A stretch of DNA of 64,000 bases from positions 186,001-250,000 of the forward strand of contig NZ_CP011339.1 in assembly GCF_001264245.1 (NCBI RefSeq). Direction: 5' to 3'. Source of the DNA: Microcystis panniformis FACHB-1757 (lineage in GTDB: Bacteria; Cyanobacteriota; Cyanobacteriia; Cyanobacteriales; Microcystaceae). A program made the translations under genes and the position numbers. How positions within the stretch are numbered: the first letter of the stretch is position 1; every line of letters begins with the position of its first letter. Positions 9,606 through 18,664 of the stretch are shown in pieces. The notes under the pieces are model-generated. The model had not been told where the DNA came from. It ran no database searches and worked only from the letters and a program-made list of their open reading frames with translations.

Positions 9606-9925
9606 AATAAATAAAAGCTGAGGGCTTTTTTGGCTGTTTACTTGATTATCGGATAGATTAAACCCCTTGCCTGATTAAGTCCTATCAGTTATCAGTCTTT
9701 TTAGCTAAGTAGGTAAGATGAACGTAGGTTGGGTTGAAGCATGAAACCCAACGCCCGATCATGTTACGCTACCGCTAACCTATCCTACAAATAATTGTGC
9801 CTCCCTACTTATCAGCTTTTATTTATCCGATTAATTAGCCATTATCACCTTGATCTAGCTGATGGCTTCAAGACTACTGACTCCTAACCTTAACGACAAT
9901 TTTTGATTTTTACCAGAGGTCTATT
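9606..9925. other. Intergenic region with dispersed repeats
   Basis: No gene is seen. A short ATCAGTT heptamer run occurs near 9686. A 35-bp repeat (AACGTAGGTTGGGTTGAAGC onward, 9721-9755) recurs inverted at 12909-12944. The 3' end presumably carries the promoter of the DUF1517 gene, with an AGAGGTCT ribosome-binding region before 9926. Confidence 0.6.
9721..9755 (+). repeat. Dispersed 35-bp repeat (family G)
   Basis: It starts AACGTAGGTTGGGTTGAAGC and ends AAACCCAACGCC; the internal GTTGGGTT/AACCCAAC segments can form a hairpin. An inverted copy lies at 12909-12944. Confidence 0.75.
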
Positions 9926-10525
9926 ATGAGTTCTTTAGGCGATCGCTTCAAGAAATTTGCGGGAAAAACTCGCTATGTGGTCTGTCGCTTATTTTTGCAT
10001 CTCTACGGACAAGAAGTCGCACCTCTGATCGGTATTCTTAATCGTGCCGGCCGGGAGGCGATCGATTCCGAAGGCGATTTAGAGGTCATGGGAGAGGGTT
10101 TAGTAGAAATTTGTCAAAATCTGCTGCAGATGAACCTCTATTGGTTTTCTGTGGCTAATGAGGGCGATATTTTTTGGAGTGAGGGGGAAGCGGGAGACTA
10201 CGTTAACGAACTGTTTACCGATTCCGCGGCCAGATACCTAAGTGAATCGGTGTCTGGGGAAGTGGGGGAAAACGAACCCTTAACTTTACCCGTCACCGAT
10301 AACTTAGTTGTTATGATCACAATAGCCTTCGAGGGTGAGAGTGGTGCTTTAGAAACTAGCCTAGCCGATCGAGAGGCCCTGGAAGATGGTTTAAAATCAA
10401 TAATTAACCTTCACTACCAAGGTCGGCTGCGTGCGATTCAGGTACATTTTTCTCCTGCTCAATTGGGAGATGAATTGACCAATGAGCAACTATTACTCAA
10501 TTTCCCCGAATTGCTGCCTTTATAG
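9926..10525 (+). CDS. DUF1517-type protein
   Basis: A 199-aa protein resembling the core of the cyanobacterial/plant DUF1517 family, whose function is not established. The resemblance is in the middle section (LLQMNLYWFSVANEGDIFW) and the C-terminal pattern ending in LTNEQLLLNFPELLPL. It lacks the glycine-rich N-terminal membrane region of longer members, so it is probably soluble. It starts at the ATG at 9926 after an AGAGG motif. The next gene starts 17 bp after its stop, so they are likely co-transcribed. Confidence 0.6.
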   Translation: MSSLGDRFKKFAGKTRYVVCRLFLHLYGQEVAPLIGILNRAGREAIDSEGDLEVMGEGLVEICQNLLQMNLYWFSVANEGDIFWSEGEAGDYVNELFTDSAARYLSESVSGEVGENEPLTLPVTDNLVVMITIAFEGESGALETSLADREALEDGLKSIINLHYQGRLRAIQVHFSPAQLGDELTNEQLLLNFPELLPL

Positions 10526-10541
10526 TCTTAATTTTGCCCTT

Positions 10542-11414
10542 ATGCTGCGCCAAGTAACGACAATCTTTTTAATTCTTACCCTTTGTTGCACAACGGTGGC
10601 CTGTGGTTCCTCGTCAAATCAAACTCAGTCACCGTCAGCTAATAACAGTAGTGTAAGACGAGAATCCAATCAGGTTAGTAGCGGTCGCTACGAGGTGCAA
10701 CAAGCTACCTACGATGACGGAGATGGCACTTATACCTTAATGCTGTTAAACACCCCTGCGGGGACTTCTCCCCTCTTTCGCAGCACTAACCTGCAAATGG
10801 CTAGATTAAGCGATGAAGCTATCGCTAAAGGGGAAAAAACCGCGGTAGAAATCAACGGTGATCAGGCTACCCTGTACATGACCGAAGATTTTAAAATTGA
10901 GTATGTCCATAATGTCACGGAAGTGCGGAACAATCCCCAAACCGGACAACAGGAAACCGTGGTGATTCGGCAAGAATCGAGTTTTTGGAGTCCTTTTTTC
11001 GGTGCTGTTGCTGGTCAAGCTTTGGGTAGTTTGCTCTTTCGTCCTCAATATTACGTTCCTCCCCTCTATACTCCGGGGGGTGTGATGACCGGTTTTGGTG
11101 GTTACGGTTCCACCTATAATCAGGCAGTAGATCAATACCGGACTAAACATAATAGTCCACCTCCGGCAGTCAAAAACCGGCAAACTCTCCGTTCTACTGG
11201 CAATTTACGTCGTTATCCCAGTAATACTTCCTCTAGTCCCAATCGCAGCACCACCACCACCACAAAACCCAGTGGTTCCGGTTATGGTTCCAGTACCCTG
11301 AAGAATTCGGGTAAATCTGATAATGTCAAACGTTCTCCTAGTTTCGGTTCCTCCGGTTCCCGTCGTACCCCTAGTCGCAGTGGTTTTGGCAGCAGCAGAC
11401 GCGGCCGACGTTAG
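10542..11414 (+). CDS. Lipoprotein with Ser/Arg/Gly-rich tail
   Basis: A frame opens at 10482, but the better start is ATG 10542. It gives a hydrophobic signal peptide (LRQVTTIFLILTLCC) and a lipobox-like TVAC, with Cys at about residue 21. Mature protein: a conserved block to about residue 175 (YEVQQATYDDGDGTYTLMLL, SPFFGAVAGQALGSLLF), then a low-complexity tail rich in Ser, Gly, Arg and Thr ending SGFGSSRRGRR. Its family is not recognised. The gene most likely encodes an envelope lipoprotein. Confidence 0.65.
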   Translation: MLRQVTTIFLILTLCCTTVACGSSSNQTQSPSANNSSVRRESNQVSSGRYEVQQATYDDGDGTYTLMLLNTPAGTSPLFRSTNLQMARLSDEAIAKGEKTAVEINGDQATLYMTEDFKIEYVHNVTEVRNNPQTGQQETVVIRQESSFWSPFFGAVAGQALGSLLFRPQYYVPPLYTPGGVMTGFGGYGSTYNQAVDQYRTKHNSPPPAVKNRQTLRSTGNLRRYPSNTSSSPNRSTTTTTKPSGSGYGSSTLKNSGKSDNVKRSPSFGSSGSRRTPSRSGFGSSRRGRR

Positions 11415-11480
11415 GAGGATTTGACTGGAGTGGTGGAAGATTAATCCTGTCTTCCCCACCTCAGACATTGGAGATGACAA

Positions 11481-11996
11481 CTACTTAGGAGCAACCATTT
11501 TGCGAATTTCCGAATAGAAAACCGTCTGGCGATCGCCATTGGCCGCCTGGATAATACTGGTACGCAATCTCAGATTAGGACTAGCAAACCAGATTCTTTC
11601 CTCGATACGATGGTGATTATCCTCGATGGTTAAAGTTAAAGCTTGATCGCTTCTGAGATGATATTCTCCCAGCGCTGCCGATTTACCGTTCGATGTGATT
11701 AATTTTCCTTGCCAAGGATTCTCTGAGGGTAGCCAAACTAAATAGCTAGAACCGATTTTTTTCGGTTGTCCATAGTCCACGGAATTATCCCAAGTCGCTT
11801 TCCATCCCCCTAGACTGGCCGGGGACTGACAGTTATTTTCTAAACATAATTGCACCACATCGGCAGCATCGGCAGCCAGCAAATCGATGGTGATTTCTGC
11901 TTTATTATTGGCAACTTTTTGGGCAGCTAATTGATAACTGGTGCGCTGAGAAAACCATTTACCCGCACAGAGATTAATAAATTCTTGAATGTCCAT
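11481..11996 (-). CDS. Phycobiliprotein chromophore lyase, CpcS/CpeS family
   Basis: These small lipocalin-fold lyases attach phycocyanobilin or phycoerythrobilin to cysteines of phycobiliprotein subunits. The 171-aa length fits. Family features are the N-terminal EFINLCAGKWFSQRTSYQLA and the C-terminal EERIWFASPNLRLRTSI followed by FYSEIRK. Whether it acts alone or pairs with a CpcU-type partner cannot be told from this window. It starts at ATG 11996. Confidence 0.88.
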   Translation of the reverse strand: MDIQEFINLCAGKWFSQRTSYQLAAQKVANNKAEITIDLLAADAADVVQLCLENNCQSPASLGGWKATWDNSVDYGQPKKIGSSYLVWLPSENPWQGKLITSNGKSAALGEYHLRSDQALTLTIEDNHHRIEERIWFASPNLRLRTSIIQAANGDRQTVFYSEIRKMVAPK

Positions 11997-12057
11997 GAAT
12001 GGCTGTAGGCAAAGATTGATCGCTCTGGAAGAATAGATTATTTATTCTATCCTATAC

Positions 12058-12726
12058 CTAGACCTTGGCCAATTTTTGCAAGGATAAACGGGCCGCTTCG
12101 CGCACTTGCGGATGTTCGTCTTTAACCAAAAATTTTAAGGCTGCGATCGTTTTTTCCGCCGGAAGATGGCCTAAAGCTTCCGCTAATCGCTGCCGGATTA
12201 ACCAGTCATCAGAGTTAACAAAAGTTAAAAGCTTCTCGACGGTTTCCACTGCTTTGATTTCCCCAAGGGCAGCAATAGCGGCCTGTTGAATAACCGCTTC
12301 GTTACTATCGAGAGCCGATAATAACACCTGTTTAGCCCGAATATCGCCCAAATTGCCCAAAGCGACGGCGGCACTAAAGCGGACTAACCATTGCGTGTCT
12401 TCGTAAAAAGCCCGTTGTAGGGGTTCAAAAGCGCGAATATCTTCTAAATAACCTAAAGCCCCCGCAGCATCGGCGCGAATGCCATAATCGGCATCATTGG
12501 CTAACAAATCCACTAGGATAGGAAAGCATTCCTCGGTTTGTTTGACTCCCAAAGCAAAGACAGCCATCGATCGCACCGGTAGCATTTCATCATAAAGGAC
12601 TTTTTTGATCAAGGGTACAGCTTCCTCCGGCGTCACTTCTCGCAGGGATGCCAAGGCCAACAGACGATCTTTAGAGTTGCTGCTTTCTAACTGGAGGGCA
12701 ATGGCTTGTGTATCAGGCTTGCTCAT
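12058..12726 (-). CDS. HEAT-repeat protein, NblB-like
   Basis: About 222 aa, almost wholly built from HEAT/PBS-lyase repeats of roughly 31 residues (LLALASLREVTPEEAVPLIK; VRSMAVFALGVKQTEECFPI; IRADAAGALGYLEDIRAFEP; VRFSAAVALGNLGDIRAKQV; IRQRLAEALGHLPAEKTIAA). This matches the NblB/CpcE-like family tied to phycobilisome breakdown or bilin handling. The start is the ATG at 12726 (MSKPDTQ); 17 more codons are open upstream but lack a family match. It lies next to a CpcS/CpeS lyase, consistent with a phycobilisome role, which remains inference. Confidence 0.75.
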   Translation of the reverse strand: MSKPDTQAIALQLESSNSKDRLLALASLREVTPEEAVPLIKKVLYDEMLPVRSMAVFALGVKQTEECFPILVDLLANDADYGIRADAAGALGYLEDIRAFEPLQRAFYEDTQWLVRFSAAVALGNLGDIRAKQVLLSALDSNEAVIQQAAIAALGEIKAVETVEKLLTFVNSDDWLIRQRLAEALGHLPAEKTIAALKFLVKDEHPQVREAARLSLQKLAKV

Positions 12727-12777
12727 TTTTGTCAACCACTTGTAATATTTCTTTAATTCTAACGCAATTCTTGGCAA

Positions 12778-13083
12778 TTCAGAAACGAGAGTGGGGAAAG
12801 GATTTCTTGAGGATTTCTTAAGGATTGAGACGAGGGTTGACTTCCTCCAGGGAACTATAATTTAAGTATGGTAATACGATAAATGCTAGGCTTTCTGATA
12901 GATTCAGCGGGCGTTGGGTTTCATGCTTCAACCCAACCTACGTTCATCTGATAGATTCAGGAAAAAAATATAAGGACCCACTCCCCTTTAGGTCAGCGAG
13001 GTTGAGATTAAAAAAAACAGATAGCCTAGGGCTAATTAGCTTGTCTAGCCGCAACTGCCACACCTAGACAAGCAGGGGGTATT
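12778..13083. other. Intergenic region with repeat and leader hairpin
   Basis: No gene is seen. The region holds the inverted family G repeat (12909-12944). A perfect 10-bp inverted repeat, GCTTGTCTAG at 13039-13048 and CTAGACAAGC at 13064-13073, lies directly before AGGGGGT and the ATG at 13084. The hairpin is next to the ribosome-binding site, so a regulatory role is plausible but unproven. Confidence 0.55.
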
Positions 13084-13452
13084 ATGGTGAAACATCAAGT
13101 TTTTAATACTGGTTCTTTGACTCTAGACACGGAAAAAGAGCAGCTCTTTGTGTCCGTGACTCCAGACTATCAAAAAGGCCCCGGCATTCAACGAGATGGT
13201 ATAACCTCCCCCAGAATGCAGGATCCTCATGCAGTGCAGGATATAATGTTTCCTCGACTTACTCGAACTGCTATTCCTAGCCTAGACTCTACGACCAATG
13301 CTTACGAGCAGAGAGCGGGTACTTGGACACTTTATCATCATCTCAAAGAATTCTGCGCTCAGCGAGGACAGGATTGGCTAATTATTGGCGCCCAAGGTTG
13401 CGGGGATCTAACGATGAATCCGTGGCATCTTGCCTATCTTGGCCCTAATTAA
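13084..13452 (+). CDS. Hypothetical protein, 122 aa
   Basis: I do not recognise the family. The protein is soluble, with no signal peptide or membrane segment. Conserved-looking stretches are SVTPDYQKGPGIQRDGITSP and WLIIGAQGCGDLTMNPWHLA. It has a strong ribosome-binding site (AGGGGG, 6-7 bp before ATG) preceded by a hairpin. Its stop codon overlaps the first arm of a perfect 13-bp inverted repeat whose second arm covers the start of the following gene. Confidence 0.5.
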   Translation: MVKHQVFNTGSLTLDTEKEQLFVSVTPDYQKGPGIQRDGITSPRMQDPHAVQDIMFPRLTRTAIPSLDSTTNAYEQRAGTWTLYHHLKEFCAQRGQDWLIIGAQGCGDLTMNPWHLAYLGPN

Positions 13453-13514
13453 GCTAAACGGCTTTTACTTCGGATCACCGATATAGACTCCAAAAGGGTT
13501 ATAGCTGTTGGATC

Positions 13515-14702
13515 ATGCAGGTTAAGCGCCGTTTAGCTTACTACATAAACTCCTTGCAAAATCAATTATGTGGGATGTTTCTCCCCGGAGGCTATCAAGA
13601 ACCGATCAATCAGCGCATCTATCGGTGTTTGGTCAAATGGTGTGATGCTATGGCTACACACCTCGGCCATCGTTATGAATTTTTGGATTTAAAATTTATG
13701 GCTGGAGGCGCAAATATAATACAGATTAACGATCCGAAGGTGGCCCGCAAATATGATGCTTTTTTAAGACCGCTACCTGGATACAATCCTGATTTACATA
13801 ATATCGCCCCATTTTTAGAGTTTGCCCTAGCGGGAAAAACTATTATTCAACAAGGTGATGTGGTTCCCCTATTTACTGCTATCGATCGATTCCAAGATGT
13901 ACGCCATATTTTTTGCCTGCCTTATCAAATTCCCTGTGCGGGGAATTTTAGGAGGCAGGGTATTGATAAAATTAACTTGGGGGAATATCAACTCTACGGC
14001 GATTTGAATGCCCGGCGTGCCGCTTTAAACGGACCGATTATCGTAGAAACTCAGTTAAATCCTCTCGGCGGTTTTCTGCAGATCAATCTGGGTGATCCTG
14101 CTGTCGCTGACGAATTGACGCGAAATAACTTTAAACAAGTTAATTTTTCTCCGCGTCGGGCAGGAGAATATTTTCCTTACCCCGGAGGAGATACGGTAGA
14201 AATTTACTTTCCCAAGAGCATCTATCCTTTCGGAATTTTGGGAATGTCCGGTCAAAAAATTATCTGTTTTGCTTCCTCGGGATTATCGGGAAGAATTGGC
14301 AATACCCTAGAAGGGATTACCTTAATTATGAGCGATGGATTCAGTGCGGAAGAAGCGATGGTTTTAGATGAAGGATTTGACGTTTTTCAAATGATCAATC
14401 CCATGAAAGATGATCATGCTTTCACTTGTACCAACGAGGAATTATTGGATAGAGTCTTAGCTTTTACCTACGATCAAATGCTTCTAGATACGGCTGCAAG
14501 CGTTAACAATCCGGTTAATGGTCCCGCACTAGGTGGAGACATGAGAGAATGGCCTCTTAATCGAGATTTATTGAATCAAGTGGAAATTGATTATGGCATC
14601 AGAGGATCTGGTCTAGATTATGCGGATATCTTTCCGGTGAGGTTACGTCGCTCGCAAATCAGAAGTATTTTGATTGTTGCTGTCCCAAAAAATCCTCAAT
14701 AG
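13515..14702 (+). CDS. Hypothetical protein, 395 aa
   Basis: Not recognised with certainty. The stretch SGRIGNTLEGITLIMSDGF followed by EEAMVLDEGFDVFQM is faintly like the 'NTLEG...A..LDGG' region of phosphodiester-glycosidase (NAGPA-type) proteins, but I would not assign that function. No signal peptide is visible at the N terminus (MQVKRRLAYYINSLQNQ). The first codons lie within the second arm of a 13-bp inverted repeat. A later ATG (residue 21, MFLPGGYQEP) could be an alternative start. It is in the same direction as the 122-aa gene, 62 bp downstream. Confidence 0.5.
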   Translation: MQVKRRLAYYINSLQNQLCGMFLPGGYQEPINQRIYRCLVKWCDAMATHLGHRYEFLDLKFMAGGANIIQINDPKVARKYDAFLRPLPGYNPDLHNIAPFLEFALAGKTIIQQGDVVPLFTAIDRFQDVRHIFCLPYQIPCAGNFRRQGIDKINLGEYQLYGDLNARRAALNGPIIVETQLNPLGGFLQINLGDPAVADELTRNNFKQVNFSPRRAGEYFPYPGGDTVEIYFPKSIYPFGILGMSGQKIICFASSGLSGRIGNTLEGITLIMSDGFSAEEAMVLDEGFDVFQMINPMKDDHAFTCTNEELLDRVLAFTYDQMLLDTAASVNNPVNGPALGGDMREWPLNRDLLNQVEIDYGIRGSGLDYADIFPVRLRRSQIRSILIVAVPKNPQ

Positions 14703-14874
14703 GGAGATTCAACCCGGTGCGTCTCAATTTTTTAGAAATACCTAGGGTTTGAACAAGCCAATTGGCGATCGCACTCTCGGCACCGTTCCGCTTACCTTAT
14801 TCGCTAAAAAGCATACAGGATAAAGGTAACAGCAATTTTAAAACCCTTCCCTTAAAAAATTAAGCAAACAAAGA
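14703..14874. other. Short intergenic stretch
   Basis: No gene or clear terminator is seen; it contains one HIP1-like GCGATCGC. The homology to the Rpn array starts abruptly at about 14875, so a recombination breakpoint lies here. Confidence 0.5.
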
Positions 14875-15238
14875 GTTATTACCCTTTGCCGTCCTCAGCA
14901 ATACTGATGACCCCGAACAGGTGTTAAGTCTGGTGTCCCGTTCTCTAGAAACTATTTCCCAAAAACAGGTGCAAAGCAATCTCGCTGCCGCTACCAGCAT
15001 TCTCGCCGGGTTAGTATTAAATCGAGAGACGATTAAAAAAATCCTTCGGAGTGAGATTATGAGAGAATCCGTCATCTATCAAGATATTTTAGAGGAAGAC
15101 AGAGAGGAAGGATCATTAACCGCTAAATTAAACTCTATTCCCCGTTTATCGGTCTTAGGATTAAGTCTAGAACAAATTGCCCAAGCTTTAGACTTAGATA
15201 TTGAACAAGTACCACAAGTCATTGAGAGACAAAATTGA
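14875..15238 (+). pseudogene. 3' fragment of an Rpn-family nuclease gene
   Basis: The frame opens in LLPFAVLSNTDDPEQVLSLV and continues to ETISQKQVQSNLAAATSILA, matching residues of the intact 264-aa gene at 18657-19451 almost letter for letter. The N-terminal nuclease core is absent. The tail differs: after ILEEDREEG it switches to LGLSLEQIAQALDLDIEQVP, so it is a recombined end. Its TGA is followed immediately by the GTG start of the next Rpn gene. Confidence 0.75.
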
Positions 15239-15340
15239 GTGAAAACGGACAGTATTTTCTATCGTCTCTTTCAGACTTTTCCTGAAAGTTTCTTTGATTT
15301 GCTCAATCTTCCCCCAGAAACCGTCAATCATTATCAATTT

Positions 15341-15347
15341 TCCTCCC
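15341..15347 (+). repeat. Target-site duplication, left copy
   Basis: TCCTCCC lies directly before the IS terminal repeat and again at 16593-16599 after it. The uninterrupted paralog has the motif once (near 17535). Confidence 0.9.
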
Positions 15348-16592
15348 GGCTCTTCTGGTTTTCGTGTGTTAATTTTTGTTATGAATTAAAGCAAGCAAAC
15401 AGCTTAAGTCGAAGATGTTCAAAATTGGTAAATCCATAACTCATTCTTTTAATAAGCTTTATTTTGGTATTCATTCCCTCAATTAATCCGTTGGTTGTCT
15501 GATTTTCAAAGTAATTACAAATACCTGGCAAATGCTTCTGGATCATCCTGGCACTACTTTCATATAATATCCCGCCTATTCTTATCCATTTTTCCAATTT
15601 TCTCTCAGCACCTCTGAACGTTCTACTACTTTGATAAATTTGTCTAATTTCTTCTTTCATTTCCCAGGCTATTCCTAAGCATGGATGTTCTTTTAAGATA
15701 ACTTCTAGTTGTTGTTTTTGCTCGTCCTTTAAGTCCTCTTTATTCTTCCATAATAAATGAGGTAATCCTTTTTCATGCACCCCCATTAACTTTCTCAATT
15801 TATTAAGCTCGTCATTGATGATAGCCATTACATGAAAACGGTCATAGATGATTTTAGCATTGGGAAATAATTCCTTGATCACTGCTGTAAATCCTGACCA
15901 CATATCGACGCTCACTTCTTTCACTTTCTCCCGAACTGCGTCTGGCTGTGCTTTTAAGGCTTCCATTAATTCTTCTTGCTTATGTCCTTTAATCACATCT
16001 AGTAAAATTTTCTTGTCCATATCTACGACCGTTGTTATGAAATCTTTATGTCCTTTTAAGTTACTAAATTCATCTAAGCTTATTCGTTCTGGTGCTTCCC
16101 ACTCTTCCTTTTCTAGTTCTTTAGCACAGTGATTAAATATTAACTCAACTTCTGACCATCCTAACCCTTCTTCTCGACTTATTTCTTCGATGCTACAATT
16201 TTTTACTCTCTCATAAATCATCGATTCATAGCGAATTGTATGATGCTGTCTTAATCTCATAAAACTCAGTCTTTCGCTGATATACTTTTGGCACTTTTGA
16301 CAATGAAACTGACGGCGTGGTACTTCTAAATATACTGGATTACCTAATATTGACAAGTCTCTGACTAGATTATACTCTGTCTGATTGATTCTGTCTAAGG
16401 TTTGATGGCAATTCGGACATTCAATTGTTTCATTTAAAAGAGCAAGCTTTAGGAAAATTGTCTGAGCAATTTTTTGATAATTGACCACTGTTGCATTTGG
16501 TAAATCGAGGAGTTGATCAAAATTTATCCACATAACCCACCTCCTGTTCTGTGTTACTATTATACCATGCTCACACAGAACCTAGAAGAGCC
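15348..16592 (-). mobile_element. Complete ISL3-family insertion sequence (1,245 bp)
   Basis: Left end GGCTCTTCTGGTTTTCGTGTG and the reverse complement of the right end GGCTCTTCTAGGTTCTGTGTG form imperfect 21-bp inverted repeats. It carries one intact transposase gene on the minus strand. A 7-bp duplication TCCTCCC flanks it. ISL3 elements usually give 8 bp; only 7 match here. Right-end sequence recurs alone at 56971-56992, and a small derivative with similar ends sits at 33153-33284. Confidence 0.92.
15379..16533 (-). CDS. ISL3-family transposase
   Basis: This 384-aa DDE transposase appears intact. The N-terminal zinc-finger-like cysteines are in CPNCHQTL and CQKCQKY. A helix-turn-helix-like region follows (SIEEISREEGLGWSEVELIF). 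DDE candidates are ISLDEFS, YDRFHVM and GLIEGMNTKIK, the last with the usual C-terminal signature NGLIEGMNxKIKxIKR. ATG start at 16533. Since a non-autonomous derivative with the same type of ends occurs in the window, this protein is a plausible trans-acting source. Confidence 0.93.
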   Translation of the reverse strand: MWINFDQLLDLPNATVVNYQKIAQTIFLKLALLNETIECPNCHQTLDRINQTEYNLVRDLSILGNPVYLEVPRRQFHCQKCQKYISERLSFMRLRQHHTIRYESMIYERVKNCSIEEISREEGLGWSEVELIFNHCAKELEKEEWEAPERISLDEFSNLKGHKDFITTVVDMDKKILLDVIKGHKQEELMEALKAQPDAVREKVKEVSVDMWSGFTAVIKELFPNAKIIYDRFHVMAIINDELNKLRKLMGVHEKGLPHLLWKNKEDLKDEQKQQLEVILKEHPCLGIAWEMKEEIRQIYQSSRTFRGAERKLEKWIRIGGILYESSARMIQKHLPGICNYFENQTTNGLIEGMNTKIKLIKRMSYGFTNFEHLRLKLFACFNS

Positions 16593-17431
16593 TCCTCCCT
16601 AGAAGTTAAACAACTCGCTTTTCGTTTAGATGGGGTCTTTCTTCCCGATAACCTTAATGATCCGATTTACTTTGTTGAGGTACAATTTCAAAAAGATCAA
16701 CGGTTTTACTCCCGCTTTTTTAGTGAAATATTTCTCTATTTTCATCAGAGTGAGAGTAATAACAATTGGCAAGGGGTAATCATTTATCCTCATCGGGAAA
16801 TTGAAAATAGTCCCAAATCTCGTTATCAAGAATTCTTTGAGTCAGGCCGGGTTAACTGTTATTATCTGAATCAATTAGGTGAGGGGGATTCTCTGGGGGT
16901 AAAAGTGTTACAATTAATTGTGGAATCGGAACCAAACACCTTAGCGCAAGGAAAAGAACTGATTCAACAGGTTAGACGACAATTCCAGGAGTCTTTAAAA
17001 AGACAGGACATTCTAGAATTAATCGAGACAATTCTCATTTATAAATTGCCCAAATTAAACCGTAAGGAGATAGAAGCTATGTTTAGTTTAAGTGATCTAA
17101 GAGAAACTAAAGTCTATCAAGAAGCTTTAGAGGAAGGTAGAGAGGAAGGTAGAGAGGAAGGCAGAGAGGAAGGAGAATTATCCGCTAAAAAAAGCCTAAT
17201 TTTGCGTCAGCTAAACTTAAAACTAGGTTCTATTACTTTAAAGTTAGAACAAAAAATTAAACAGTTAAATCCTAATCAACTGGATAATTTAGCTCTTGCT
17301 TTATTGGACTTTTCGGATTTGGAAGATTTGCACCAATGGTTAAATTAATAGGATTAAGTCTAGAACAAATTGCCCAAGCTTTAGACTTAGATATTGAACA
17401 AGTACCACAAGTCATTGAGAGACAAAATTGA

Positions 17432-18301
17432 GTGAAAACGGACAGTATTTTCTATCGTCTCTTTCAGACTTTTCCTGAAAGTTTCTTTGATTTGCTCAAT
17501 CTTCCCCCGGAAACCGTCAATCATTATCAATTTTCCTCCCTAGAAGTTAAACAACTCGCTTTTCGTTTAGATGGGGTCTTTCTTCCCGATAACCTTAATG
17601 ATCCGATTTACTTTGTTGAGGTACAATTTCAAAAAGATCAACGGTTTTACTCCCGCTTTTTTAGTGAAATATTTCTCTATTTTCATCAGAGTGAGAGTAA
17701 TAACAATTGGCAAGGGGTAATCATTTATCCTCATCGGGAAATTGAAAATAGTCCCAAATCTCGTTATCAAGAATTCTTTGAGTCAGGCCGGGTTAACTGT
17801 TATTATCTGAATCAATTAGGTGAGGGGGATTCTCTGGGGGTAAAAGTGTTACAATTAATTGTGGAATCGGAACCAAACACCTTAGCGCAAGGAAAAGAAC
17901 TGATTCAACAGGTTAGACGACAATTCCAGGAGTCTTTAAAAAGACAGGACATTCTAGAATTAATCGAGACAATTCTCATTTATAAATTGCCCAAATTAAA
18001 CCGTAAGGAGATAGAAAAAATGTTTAGTTTAAGTGATTTAAGAGAAACTAAAGTCTATCAAGAAGCTTTAGAGGAAGGCAGAGAGGAAGGCAGAGAGGAA
18101 GGCAGAGAAGAAGGCAGAGAGGAAGGAGAATTATCCGCTAAAAAAAGCCTGATTTTGCTTCAGCTAAATTTAAAACTAGGTTCTATTCCTTTAAAGTTAG
18201 AACAAAAAATTAAACAGTTAAATCCTAATCAATTGGATAATTTAGCCCTTGCTTTATTGAATTTTTCGGATTTGGAAGATTTGCACCAATGGTTAAATTA
18301 A
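17432..18301 (+). CDS. DUF2887/Rpn-family PD-(D/E)XK nuclease-like protein
   Basis: Intact 289-aa paralog of the split gene upstream, nearly identical over its whole length. It starts with GTG at 17432, directly after a TGA (TGAGTG). The nuclease-like core is at about residues 35-150: RLDGVFLPDN and FVEVQFQKDQRFYSRFF fit a D...ExQ arrangement. The tail holds five EEGR units and a leucine/lysine-rich coiled part. Rpn proteins are known to promote RecA-independent recombination in E. coli; the role here is inference. The 94-bp sequence before the start is duplicated from 15165-15258. Confidence 0.8.
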   Translation: MKTDSIFYRLFQTFPESFFDLLNLPPETVNHYQFSSLEVKQLAFRLDGVFLPDNLNDPIYFVEVQFQKDQRFYSRFFSEIFLYFHQSESNNNWQGVIIYPHREIENSPKSRYQEFFESGRVNCYYLNQLGEGDSLGVKVLQLIVESEPNTLAQGKELIQQVRRQFQESLKRQDILELIETILIYKLPKLNRKEIEKMFSLSDLRETKVYQEALEEGREEGREEGREEGREEGELSAKKSLILLQLNLKLGSIPLKLEQKIKQLNPNQLDNLALALLNFSDLEDLHQWLN

Positions 18302-18370
18302 AGAAAAAAGCCTTAGATTAAACAATTTACGCAACAATTCACGGATAGCAGACAAAAGGGAGAACTTTGA

Positions 18371-18664
18371 GAATTAATCGAGACAATTCTCATTTATAAA
18401 TTACCCAAATTAAACCGTAAGGAGATAGAAAAAATGTTTAGTTTAAGTGATCTAAGAGAAACTAAAGTCTATCAAGAAGCTTTAGAGGAAGGCAGAGAGG
18501 AAGGCGAGGAAAAGGGACGAAAAGAAGGCAAAGAAGAGAAATCTCGACAAATTGCCTTAAAAATGCTATCTGCTGGCTTTTCTATCCCAGAAATCGCCCG
18601 ATTTACCGATTTATCCCCCGACGCGATCGAGCAATTACAAAGACAAAACGCTCACGATGTTTGA
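18371..18664 (+). pseudogene. Chimeric Rpn 3' fragment
   Basis: Bases from about 18371 (ELIETILIYKLPKLNRKEIE) match the DUF2887 gene, but after EEGREEGEEKGRKEG the sequence becomes the tail of the other Rpn family (ALKMLSAGFSIPEIARFTDL). An ATG at 18434 (MFSLSDLRETK) gives a 76-aa frame. It overlaps the next gene's ATG by 8 bp. The join lies in the EEGR repeat, which probably served as the crossover site. Confidence 0.7.

Larger units (their letters stand above)
15239..17348 (+). pseudogene. DUF2887/Rpn-family nuclease gene split by an ISL3 element
   Basis: The family (Rpn, 'recombination-promoting nuclease/putative transposase') has a PD-(D/E)XK nuclease fold. The first 36 codons (GTG start at 15239, through NHYQFSS) are cut at 15347. 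The gene resumes at 16593 with SLEVKQLAFRLDGVFLPDN. The intact neighbour at 17432 shows the exact unsplit sequence. Catalytic-type residues RLDG and VEVQFQK lie after the break. A run of GREEGREEGREEGE (12-bp tandem repeat) sits in the coiled tail, with one fewer EEGR unit than the neighbour. Confidence 0.88.

Noticed and set aside
15239..15439. 66-aa ORF as a separate gene
   Set aside because: It is the first part of a split gene fused by chance to the end of the ISL3 element.
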